From Onthophagus taurus (Eukaryota; Arthropoda; Insecta; Coleoptera; Scarabaeidae), in NCBI RefSeq assembly GCF_036711975.1, contig NC_091966.1, positions 2,859,501-2,923,500 of the forward strand: a stretch of 64,000 bases of DNA, written 5' to 3'. A program made the translations under genes and the position numbers. The notes under the pieces are model-generated. The model saw nothing but the letters and a program-made list of their open reading frames with translations. It was not told where the DNA came from and searched no databases. Positions 25,651 through 37,600 of the stretch are shown piece by piece. How positions within the stretch are numbered: the first letter of the stretch is position 1; each line of letters starts with the position of its first letter.

Positions 25651-28600
25651 ATTGTTGCCCGTAGACACGATTTAAAGTTAATTGTAACTTCTGCGACGAT
25701 GGATTCAAGCAAATTTTCAATGTTTTTCGGAAATGTACCGACTTTTACTATTCCTGGGAGAACCTTTCCAGTTGAAACTCTTTTTAGTAAGAATCCCGTT
25801 GATGATTATGTAGATGCCGCTGTTAAACAAGCTTTGCAAATTCATCTTCAACCACCATCAGGAGATATTTTAATTTTTATGCCTGGACAAGAAGATATTG
25901 AAGTTACTTGTGAGGTAAATTTCACTTCATCAATTCGTAGATGGAGTTATTTTAATTTTATAATATGTATGCTTTTTCTAATTTTAAGCTTTCGTTATGA
26001 ATCGTTAGAAATTCTTGAATATTTTAGGAAACTCTTATAAATTAATCCTTTCCAAGATCCTCTCAAATCTCGAAAGAGTTGCAATGCTCGACGTCTCCAA
26101 AATTTGACTTTTGTCCACTCTTTTCCTACATTAACGTTGTGCAAATTTTAAACATAAACTGAGTCAAAAATTAGAAAGTTTGGTTTAACCTTCGCTGATC
26201 TTACATTTTCTTTCCAATAATTAAGCACAACGTCTTGCATAAAAATCTTGTGCAGATATAAAATATTTGTGACCTATCAGAAGGGTAACAAGGAGAATTC
26301 AGAATAAAAAACACTTAAATAAGAAGGAATCTGAAAATGACATCAATATTCCTGTTTATAGAAAAAAGGCAACTCAGGTGGTAAGAACATCTACAGAGAA
26401 TGGCAAACATGAAGCAAATAGGGAGGCATGGAGTTAAGGACGAACGTTGGCTTAAGATAGAAACGAGTTATAAAATCGTAACCAATCATAACACATACGC
26501 CATAAACCGGTAAAAATATATCTATAGCAGAGAGGTAAACAGTCGTATCTCCAATTTTACCCAATTTTGAGTGAATATCATTTTCAAATAACATAAATTT
26601 GATTTGTTATTCTGACAAAAAATCGTAACTTTATGTTTCTTGATTAGTTGTTATTGTATTTATCAAAAAGCAGTATCTCCATTTTTCAATGAGCTAAAGA
26701 ATGGTATCTCCAAAATCTAGAAAGCAGATTTTTAAAGAATACTGGAGTGATGAGAAGAATTGGGATATAAAGATGCAGTTTATTCGTTCACACGTAGAAT
26801 CAAAATCCAGTAAATCAAAACTATCTAACAACAATGTGATGATCACTTGAAAGAAGCAGATAGTAGGTATAAGCTTAAAAAAATGATAAAGAAGAAAGTA
26901 AAAAATCCAAGGGTAAAACAAAGGTTGTAATCCTAGATTTATAAAAATGTCTGTCCACTCCATACTTATCAAATAACCAAAGTTTTTCTTATCTTAAGCT
27001 ATGGGTTTTAAATTTGAGTATTTATGATACAACAAATAATACTTCCTATTGCTTAGTATGGGATGAATCAGAAGCTGGATTGATTAAATGAGCTGAAAAT
27101 ATTATTCCTGGTTTCTCCATAAAAAATTTAATAATTTGGTCAGACAACTGTCTCAGCCAAAACCGCAACATTATGATGATGGTAAATTATCGATGGTTAT
27201 TGAAAATTTGTCCAAATTTAAAAACTGTTGAACACAAATTCTTATTATGGGGCCATACACACATGGAAGCTGATCATATACATGCACCAATTAAAAGATG
27301 CTTAAAAAAGCAGCCGACCATGGAAATATGTATCAAATGTGGTTCATTTTCAAGATCGAACTGATTATCGTAACAATCGCGAGTTTGGTTTGGTTTTTGA
27401 GTGCTTTACATTGTCTCTAATTTGGCTTTGTAAGGAGGTGTAAGTAAAAGGTTTGATTTAGCTCTGAAGCCGATTGAGTTTGCAACTGAGTTGGGTATGG
27501 GCGATCTATGCTTAGCTTAGGTGGTTTGGGTTGAATACGGTTTCGACGTTGATGTCTGCTTTCGATGAGTTGAGTTATATGTGGTTGGGTTACGTGATTT
27601 TGGATGAGGTTAATTTAAGCGTAGATGAGTTAGGTTGGGTTTCGTGATTTGAGTTAAATCTGGTTTTGGCGTGGATGGGTTTGGTTGGGTTGAGTTTAGT
27701 TTTGGTGTGGATGTACTGAATTGGAGGTGGATGGATTGAATTCAATTATACAATTTGAAGTGAGTCTTACATGTCATGATCTCTAAGACATTATATGGAC
27801 ACTTTTTTACAGAGAATTTGATGACGTAGTCAGAAAATTTTTTTCGGTTTTAGATTTTCAGATATTATGACAATTTTCGTTTTTTTAAATGGAAACAACC
27901 ACTGATTATTTCCTTATTAAATTCGTTATCTTTTTCTGATTACAAAAATATGGGGTTAGATTCTATTTCTTATTGTTTTCGAATAAAGCTAAAAATAAAC
28001 TTTTTTTTTTAGTGTCGTCAAAGAAATTAAATTTACAGTTTCCTGTAAATTACGGTACTATAGCTACAAATTATTCTACTAAAAATTTTAAGTTTAACAT
28101 TCTAACATGTTAAACTTTTCGTAATCCGTCTTAAAAAACAGGATTTTTAATTTGTTTAGTTTGACACTTCAGAAAATTTTTGAATACAAACAAATGTTGT
28201 TATGTTTATTTGAATTCAAAAAAAAAAGTCCCTAGATTATCAAAGCACCGCGGTTTGTCGCCATTTTGGCTCGAAAATCAAGCAGGAAGTTTAAAACTAT
28301 GTCGTTCTGTTGATAAAATTACGCAAAATTTCCTTCCTTTTTTTCTCTCGTGGTACTCTGAAGAGTCGAAAACTCTTCTTACTGCTATTTTTGCAACTCC
28401 AAAGGCAACAAGACGGCATTATTTTTGTAAATAAGTGGTGACAAGCTGGCAAACCGCCATTTTGGCTCGAAAACACGCTTCATTAACCGTGCGGTACTTT
28501 GTAAATCTAGGAACTTTAAAAAATATGTATATGAGCGCCATCTATCAATAATTTATTAACTTATTTAATAATATTAATAAAAAATGTGAAGTAATCAAGA

Positions 28601-31600
28601 AATAATGAAATAATCTATTCCAACTTTTGTGTAAAACAAATATAAATTAAATAGTTCGACAAATGTATTTGTTTCAAATATCAGAAATATGTTTTTTTAA
28701 TTTTTAGTTATAATTTACAGGAAACTGTAAATTTAATTTCTTTGACACTAAAAAAAAAAGTTTATTTTTAGCTTTATTCTAAAACAATAAGAAATAGACC
28801 TGTCGAACTCTATATTTTTGTAATCAGAAAAAAATAACAAATTTAATAAGCGTTGTTTCCATTAAAAAAAAACGAAAATTGTTATGATATCTCAAAATCT
28901 AAAACCGAACTTTTTTTTTAACTACGTCATCAAATTATCTGTAAAAAAGTGTTCATATAATGTCTTAGTTATAATACTACACCTATAATAATAACCAAGA
29001 TAATTGCACTTGCTGGTTTTACGATATACACGATGGCTTTAACGTGGAAGTATTAGGGAAAATCATGCACTATTTGAAGTGAATGGAAGAAAACTGAAAA
29101 AAAGACGCTTTCATATGAATTATAGAGAAGAAAAATGGATGAAGATGTGGGCAATTTTGAACGTCAAATGAACATGATCTTCCTAAAGATATTAAAATTA
29201 TTTTTGAGTAGCACTTATCATTGTTTAAGAAAAATTTGTAAAGTACAAATTTTAATAAGTGTGATCAATTTAACACCAATGCGCCATTTGAATTTATTTC
29301 TGCAGAAGAATTTTATCGAGTTATCTTATGATAACAGTTTGAAAACAAAATTTGGCAACATGGAATTGATAGAATTTTAGATTTTCAAGCAAGAGATAAA
29401 ACAAAAATCAACTTGGGGAAGGAAATAAGTGAGGAAAATAGAAAATGTGCAGTGATTTGCATTTTCATTTATCATATCATTAATTTAAAGTTAATAATGT
29501 AAAAAATAATGAAGATACACGAGTTTTATTAATTTTCATCCCTTAGTGATGAATAGTTATGCTTTATTTAAGACTAGGATAATGTTATGAGCCACTGCAT
29601 TAGATAGTTGTGTCAGCTGTCCAGGTTATGTGTTGTTATCTTCTCAAGTTCTCAAGTTGTTATCAATTTATATTGTCAATAAAATATTGTCAATATGACC
29701 AATAAATATTGACAAACTGTAATTGCCTCAGACTATCAATATTTATTGATAATCTACTTAGTTTTGCGTTAGCAGTCAAAGATGTCATGTCATGTTTACA
29801 TGTGTTAAGGAACCATCCGGGGAGTTAATAACACTTTCGTCCATTAAAGTATATCTGTCTGAATTTTGAAATATTTTCGTTTTCGTCAAACCATCCCAAT
29901 AATATTTTTAATGTTGACAATATGTCAATCTTTCTACTCACACGTTCAATAATATTGTCAATACTTAGATATTGACAATATATATTGATTGTGTGAAAGG
30001 CGCTTAAAAGAATAGGTTTTCTCAATTGACACAATGTGAAGGTAAATTCAATTAAATCCTCGATGCTAATTATAGTAATGTTTCTAGGTCTAGTGCTAGT
30101 TCTAGTTTTACACTAGTACTATCAATAGAACTAACACAATAGCTAGAACTAGAATCATTTGGGTTTAGCCGTCTTGAGAGACGTGTGGCTAAATCCGAAT
30201 GTTTCTAGTTCTAGGTCTAGTGTTAGTTCTAGTTTTACAATAGCATTATCATTAGAACTAACACAATAGCTAGAACTAGAATCATTTGGATTTAGCCGTC
30301 TTGAGAGACGTGCGGCTAAATCCGAATGCTTCTACTTGTAGGTCTACTGTTAGTTCTAGTTTTACAATAGCATTGTCATTAGAACAATACCTAGAACTAG
30401 AATCATTTGGATTTAGCCGTCTTGAAAGACGTGCGGCTAAACCCGAATGTTTCTAGGTCTAATGTTAGTTCTAGTGACAATGGTAGGCAGCGCTAGTTAG
30501 CATAAGAAATCACTATGTTGCATATTTTTATTGAACTAAAACTAGAACTAACACTAGAGCTAGCACTACCAAGAAACATTCGGGTTGGGTTAGGTATTTT
30601 GCCCGATATTTTCTAGTTCTAGATCTAGTGTTAGTTCTACAGTAACACTATCACTAAAACTAACACAAGACCTAGAATTAGAATCATTCGGGTTTAGCCG
30701 TCTTGAGGATAATGTTATAAGCCACTGCATTAGATAGTTGTCTCAGCTCTCCAGGTTATGTGTTGTTATCTTCTCAAGTATCATGGTACAACTTAAAAGA
30801 TTCGGTTTTCTCAATTGAAACAATATGAAGGTAAATTCATTTAAATCCCTGATGCTAATTATACTACATTTCAAAAAGTTTAAATGTAATCTAGATAAGA
30901 TCTTGTGTATGTTTCTGTATTACTGGTCTCAGGATTTTTCATGCATTTCTAAAATAACCTTTTGGTCTTAAAGTACTTGTTTCTCTTAAAAGTCTTTCAA
31001 TATCTTAGTATATAAACTTTCTATCTGCTGCAATTAAATTTGTTAATAAAACTTCGAAATTTCAAAAATTTGAATTAAATTTTAATCTGTTTTAATACCC
31101 AACCCATTATTTATTATTACACTTTCTCAAACATAAACCATATGCGTGAATGCACCACATTACTTTTACCACGTTATTTGTAACATGTTTATTTTTATTT
31201 TACGTCGAAGGTTAATAACTGGCTCATAGTCTAAACGGTCCGCAATTGGATTTTATAATTATTGGGGATTACGACGTTGTTATCTCTCATATATAATAAA
31301 CGTCAGAGTTTTCTATTTTTAGCAAAACAATTCTTATTCAAACCACGAGTTTTAGAGATATTTTAATAATGCACTACGCATTCCATCCCGACGTTAAATA
31401 TTATCTCGAATTAGTCGCTAAGCTATTATTAAGATTAGGCTCGATCAAAAGAGACGAAAATAGAATTGTTTTGATCGCCTTGTACCGCCAATCAAATTTA
31501 TTGGTGAGCTGATTGTGTTTTTAGCATGATAAATTAAAGAGGACGAGGTCGATAAAAATAAATAAATTTTAATAATTGGGTATCTTACCAAGTATTAATA

Positions 31601-34600
31601 ATTTGTTTTATTTTAAAGGTTCTTGCGGAAAGGTTACAAGAAATCGAAAATGCACCCGAATTATCAATTTTACCAATATATTCGCAATTACCATCAGATT
31701 TACAAGCGAAAATTTTCCAAAGATCTCCCGAAGGAATCAGAAAATGCGTTGTTGCCACAAATATCGCTGAAACTTCGCTTACTGTGGATGGAATTATTTT
31801 TGTTATTGATTCGGGTTATTGTAAATTAAAAGTTTATAATCCAAGAATTGGTATGGATGCGTTACAGGTTATTTTAATTAATTAATTTGTTTAAATTATT
31901 TTAATTATTATTCTTTATTAGATTTATCCGATAAGTCAAGCTAATGCGAATCAAAGATCTGGTCGAGCTGGTCGTACAGGACCGGGACAAGCATTTCGAT
32001 TATACACCGAACGCCAATACAAAGACGAATTATTAATAACAACCGTTCCGGAGATTCAAAGAACTAATTTAGCAAACACCGTTTTATTATTAAAATCGTT
32101 GGGAGTTCAAGATTTACTTCAATTTCATTTTATGGACCCACCCCCACAAGATAACATTTTAAACTCGTTGTATCAATTATGGATATTAGGGGCTTTGGAC
32201 CACACCGGAGTTTTGACTAAATTGGGGAGACAAATGGCTGAGTTTCCTTTGGATCCCCCTCAATGCCAAATGCTTATTGTTTCGAGCCAAATGGGATGTA
32301 CTGCAGAAATTTTAATTATTGTTTCGATGTTATCGGTTCCATCGATTTTTTATAGACCTAAAGGGCGAGAGGAAGAAGCTGATGGAGTTAGGGAAAAATT
32401 TCAAGTGCCTGAAAGTGATCATTTGACATATTTGAACGTTTATAATCAATGGAAACAAAATAAGTAAGTATTATTAAGTAGTTTCTGAGATGAATTTAGT
32501 TGGTTAACCTTCGAGCGGGCGCGCTCTCTTAAAATTTATGACACTTTTCGTTTTTATAATATATCTCCTTATATTATGCATTTGAAAGGATTTAACGCCA
32601 AAGTATTCATGTAACTATGTATTTAGAACATGATGAAAAAGAAAATGTAAAAAAAATATGTTGGCATTGTCTTTTTGGCAAAAAAAGTTATAAAAGACAA
32701 AAAATTTACACATTAATTGCTCATTTATAAGGCCGTATTTATACTGGGTGTTTTTTAAGCCCGATAGAACTTTAAATTGAAAAAAATAACACAACAAATT
32801 AAATTTTAATCGAAAAAATGTTTTTGTTCGAAAGATCAATTCGGGCATAGGGGCACCGCGGCTGTTCTTGACGCAGCGCATTCTGGACGTTCAATTTTGG
32901 GTACAATGATGCCACCAGCGTGCAAACCACACCAAACTGTGCATTTTTCTGCATGTAATGGAGTCTGTAGGGTCTGTTGTGGATTGGTTTCACTCCATAT
33001 GCGGCAATTTTGTTTATTAACAAACCCATTAAGCCAAAAATGAACATAAAAGTATACTGGTCATAAATATCAAAAAGTGAGCGCAGTATGACAGTTCGTT
33101 TAACAGTTAACCCTTTCGTAAGTTCTATCTGGCTTAAAAAAACACCCTCTATTATCGGATGTATTAAGAGATATAAATTTATTATAAACAGGTTTTGAGT
33201 CATACATGAAGATTTTAGATCGTTTACATATTTTTCAAAAATACAAGTCCGTAATGACAATTTTGTCGGAATCGAAATATTTTTCGTCGTTTCAATATTT
33301 CAATCTTTACGTTTTTTCGTAAGTTTATGGAAATATTCAATATATTTAAAGGCTTGAGATGGTTAAACTTGAATGTTTCTAGTTCTAGGTGTAATGTTAC
33401 GGTACGTTCACCCACATACTGTTTACAGGATAAATAAAAAATACTGATCTGTTAAAATGTGTCGTTCCGTTTTGCCAACAAAAATTGGACGTCGAAACAG
33501 TAAAAATACGAATCGGCGCCCGATATATTAGCGCCTTCACGCATTTTCTCATTTTCATTGCTTTTTCGTTTCACGATTGAGGTTGGACTGGCGCGTAGTT
33601 GTAGTATATGCGTTTAATTTATTGAAAGAAGACGTTGTATTTGCTACGAACCATGGCTACTAAAGATTATGAAAAATATATAGATAAAGAAATATTAATA
33701 CATACTGTAGAACAGTGTTTTTCAACCTGTGGGTCGCCTCTGTAGGGGGATCGCGAGAATTCACGATCAGTAAAAAAATCAATAAATTTCAAGGAGGTAG
33801 ATTAAAAAAAGTTAACAAAATGATACTTGTTATGTTGTTTATACAAACACATTAACAAAAAATAAAATCTTCGAGTACTCGTTCATTTTAATGTGAAGGT
33901 TGCGCTTGAGTTTGTTCAATCAATTTTTCCCATTGTGAATCCGTTTTTGCAACTTTAAGTATTAAATCGTTTTCCAAATTTAAGCGATTTCTTAGTTTAT
34001 TTTTTATTTGGGCTATTGATGAAAATGCCAACTCGCACAAGTACGAGGTAGAAAATGGAATCAAACACTTCAAAGCCTCGGTTGTTAATTCCGGGTATTC
34101 TGTTTTTCTTTTTAACCAAAAGGTATCCAAATTTTCAGACTTGAATTTCAAGTGTAACATCCCATCGGCAGATAATTCCAGCAGATTCTCTTTAAGCTTA
34201 GTTGCCAAATTTGCCTCATTTGTAGCTGTATTTAAAAACGGATTTAAGATCCATCTTTGCCCAGTGTTAATCGATATCTCTTGCACTGAGAAGTAATGAC
34301 ACAACTCTTTCTTCAAATTATCTAACACCATTTTCATACCAGATATATATGAGTTAATGTTTATCTCGCTTCCGACTTCTTCAATGAAAGACTGTGTCGA
34401 CGAAAATGAATCAAAGTTGTTTTGATTTATAGATGATGACCACAATTCAATTTTTTTTATAAAGCCATGGAGTTTGTCTTTTGCTGACATTTTCATCCCG
34501 CCCTTGAAGACTTTTATTCAAGTTGTTTAAATGCTCAAATAAGTCGGAAAGAAAAGCCAATTTCAAAAGGAATTCCGGGTCAGAAATGAATTCAGAGTAA

Positions 34601-37600
34601 TGTGACTTGGCTTGTTGTAAATATACTAATAGTTCAGCGCGAAGTTCCATAACTCTGGTCAGTACTTTGCCTTTTGATAACCACCTAACCTCTGTGTGGT
34701 AAAGCAAATTGCGGTGTAGTGCCCCCTTATCTTCACAAATGATTCGAAACAATCGAGTCTGCAACGCTTTTCCTTTGATAGAATTTATAATCTTAATAAT
34801 AATATTTAGAACTTGACTGTATTCTTGTGGCAAGGTTTTGGCTGCAAGGGCTTGGCGATGGAGAAAGCAGTGCATCCAACAAGCGTTTGGCATTTGTTCT
34901 TTCAGTCTAGCAATAAATCCACTCTTCGCACCAGTCATGGCTTTTGCTCCGTCACTACAAATAGCAATGCATTTTTGTGCCCAATCGATATTCATATCTT
35001 GCGTAGCTTCAACGAACATGTCATGCAAGAACTGACCTGTAGCATTTTTGGGAAGTGTCTTGCAAAATAGTATTTCTTCCATTAATATTTCATTGGATTC
35101 AAAACGCACAAAAGCTACAAACTGCGCACAACCCGCAATATCTGTTGATTCATCAAATTGTAAGGACACAAAAGAACTTTTCTTTATTTTTTCTATGACT
35201 TGATCACGAACGTCAGTCGCCATATTGCTTATCCTGCGTTGAATGGTATTGTTAGAGAGAGGTATACTTTTGAGCTTTTCGACCTCTTGTTTGCCAAACA
35301 TAATCTCTGCTATATCTAAAGCCGCTGGTAAAATCAAATTTTCGGCAATACTGTGAGGTTTTCCTGCTTTAGCCACACGAAAAGCTACTCGATAACTAGC
35401 GAGCAACGCTTTCTCATTTAGGTTGGACATTTATCCTATAGCAGTTTTTTGATGATCAAGAGCTTTCGCTCAAAAAATTATTACAATTATTAAATTTAAT
35501 TGTCGTAAATTTTTGTATGGACTAAATATTTTTAACATACATGAAAAAAAGGGTCGGGGGTTCGCGAAATATTTTTTGTTACTAGGGGGGGTCGTGTCAT
35601 GAAAAAGGTTGAAAAACACTGCTGTAGAAGATAGGCCTGTTCTTTGGGAGAAGACACTGGACGTCTATAAAGACAAAATAGCAAACGCCACCGCTTGGCG
35701 TGAAATATGTGTTACTTTAATGGTTTTCAGATGTTAGAGCAAAAGACGGTAGTGAATATTTATATAGCTTCATCCTAACAAGGGACTGATCCAATTTCAG
35801 ATACAAAACAGTTTACAAATTCCATTCGTACTGAGTTAGCGGTACGGCCACCTCAAGTACTTGGATTGTTATATAAATTATCGAAATTAAATTCTTCAGA
35901 TGTGTTGTCCAAATGTGTCCCACCAAACAGCCTTAATAAATGTTCGTGTAAACCGAAACCTTCGTCACCTATTATTACATAGGGAATTCTTATCCCTGAG
36001 TTGATTGTTAATGGACACGGTTCTGGCATTTGCAAACTGCCGTGTAGCAGCATTTTCCATAATGTCGATTCCTTGAATATTGATGAATCACACTCTTTTC
36101 CATATGATCGTACACTAACATATAGAAAACGATAGTCAGATTCCATGACCGCTAATAATACGATCGAAAAAAAGTCTTTGTAGTTTATGAACATTGAACC
36201 ACTTTTTGTTGGCTTTTCAACTCTTACATGTTTACCGTTCACTGCACCGAGTCAGTGGGAAAAAATTGCTTTTGTATTAAATCCATGTGCTATCTCTTCC
36301 CATTCAGCTGATGTAGGAAGTTGCATAAACTCGCCACACAAATTATTCCAAATCAGTGTTGTTAAATATCCGGGTATTTATTTTCAAGGAAAAATTCCCT
36401 GGATATATACCCGGGGGTATTTACCTAAGATGGGTATTTAGAGGTATTTTTAAAATTTGATTTAAATTGAGTTGGTGTCAGTTTTGCAAGTACTTCAAGA
36501 ATGTAGAGTCCATTATCGATACACAAAACTTATTTATAACATTTACAAGAATGCTAGAATGACGGTAAAATTGCATGAAAGTATTGACCGAATACCCATT
36601 GGGCGTGGGGTAAGAGAAGGCGATATAATGTTGAACCCAAATTGTTCATCACAGTTCTGGAGAGTGCATTTAAACAACTGAATTGGACCCAAAAAGGTAT
36701 AGACATTGATGGCAATACCTAAGTAATTTGCGCTACGCGGACGATATAGTCCTTATTTCGGATAGCCTTGGAGAGATGAAACTGATGCTGACGTATACAG
36801 GAGGCGTGTGCAAGAGTCGGGCTAAATATCAACAAAATTTAGGACAAATCTTGTTCCAAGTTCTAACATCAATATTGGTAATCCCTGATGCCTTTCCATG
36901 TTTTGACGCAGTGATTGCGTTTTGAACCTCACTGATTGATATAGGTTCCATGACACTATCCTTTCTTTGGTGTGACGGACTGCTGTCTATTTCCAAATCA
37001 GTTTCTATGCTTAATAGGTTTTGGAAATAATTTTTTCAAATGTCATTCATTTCACTATCACATATTATTTTTCCTGTTCCATCTCAGCATAGAGCTGAGT
37101 GCGATTTGTGCCTTTGTCTTAACTGTCTAACAAATTTATACACATTCCTGGTATGATTAGCTTTAAAGTGTACATATATTTCGGGAAAGTTTATATTTTT
37201 ACTACCGACCATTCTCGTTTACGTAATACTCTTCGAAAATATTTAACGATTTCTTTAATGTTCGAAAAACAACTTTTAATGTCCTGAATTCAGTATAAGT
37301 CTAATATTAATGACTAAATTCAGTTTTTGTGCTTCATTAATTCTTGTTGTTTGATTCTTTTCTAGTCATATTGCACTTCCATCAAATCCAAGATTCCAAG
37401 ATCCATGAGATTGTTGATTTCCAATTGAAAATTAAGTAGTTCGTTTAAGATCTTATTATTCTTCTTCTTTTATTCAGGTTGTAATCTGTTTTTTACGCAT
37501 CACTCATGGTGTTTCATTAGAGTTGGAAATCCAACTTCCTGGTCTCCCGAGATCTCTTTCTAGCTAATCTTTGGTCTCTTGCTGTCTTAATCAGCCAGGT

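Larger units (their letters stand above)
29577..30880. repeat. Duplicated segment flanking a palindrome cluster
   Basis: 29579-29650 plus 30003-30073 (left copy) match 30707-30870 (right copy): both contain GCCACTGCATTAGATAGTTG, CAGGTTATGTGTTGTTATCT and GATGCTAATTATA. The right copy lacks the 29651-30000 insert. The CTAG palindromes at 30074-30704 lie between the copies. Confidence 0.8.
25915..31618 (+). other. 5.7-kb DHX38 intron filled with repeats
   Basis: Runs from GTAAAT to TTTTAAAG. It contains a transposase-like pseudogene, a foldback element, a duplicated segment with a MITE and a CTAG-palindrome cluster, listed separately. 26040-26690 and 30880-31610 hold nothing I recognise. Confidence 0.85.
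33653..35736 (+). pseudogene. Harbinger MADF-domain ORF, split by the hAT insertion
   Basis: The ATG at 33653 opens 20 codons up to 33712. After removing the hAT (33713-35621) and one copy of the 8-bp duplication, the same frame resumes at 35630 and reads on through RPVLWEKTL and AWREICVTL to a stop at 35734-35736. The pattern (hydrophobic start, RPxLWxK, AWxEI) is that of the MADF domain, a DNA-binding domain found in Harbinger accessory proteins. The reading frame is clearly interrupted by the transposon. Confidence 0.65.
33401..36360. mobile_element. PIF/Harbinger element, decayed, with a nested hAT
   Basis: Two-gene layout of animal Harbingers: a MADF-type DNA-binding ORF on the plus strand (33653-33712 continuing at 35630-35736) and a DDE nuclease remnant on the minus strand (35853-36360). 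The left end GGTACGTTCACCCACATACT resembles a terminal inverted repeat; the right end is not found and is probably truncated. Confidence 0.65.

Noticed and set aside
25633..26040. DHX38 exon as an unspliced 135-codon ORF
   Set aside because: Homology starts at 25651 after an acceptor and ends at a GTAAAT donor at 25915; the rest is intron.
32799..33260. 153-codon minus-strand ORF in the DHX38 intron
   Set aside because: Spans a MITE with inverted ends GGGTGTTTTTTAAGCC; no domain.
34813..35070. Plus-strand ORFs within the hAT
   Set aside because: Antisense to a clear hAT transposase.
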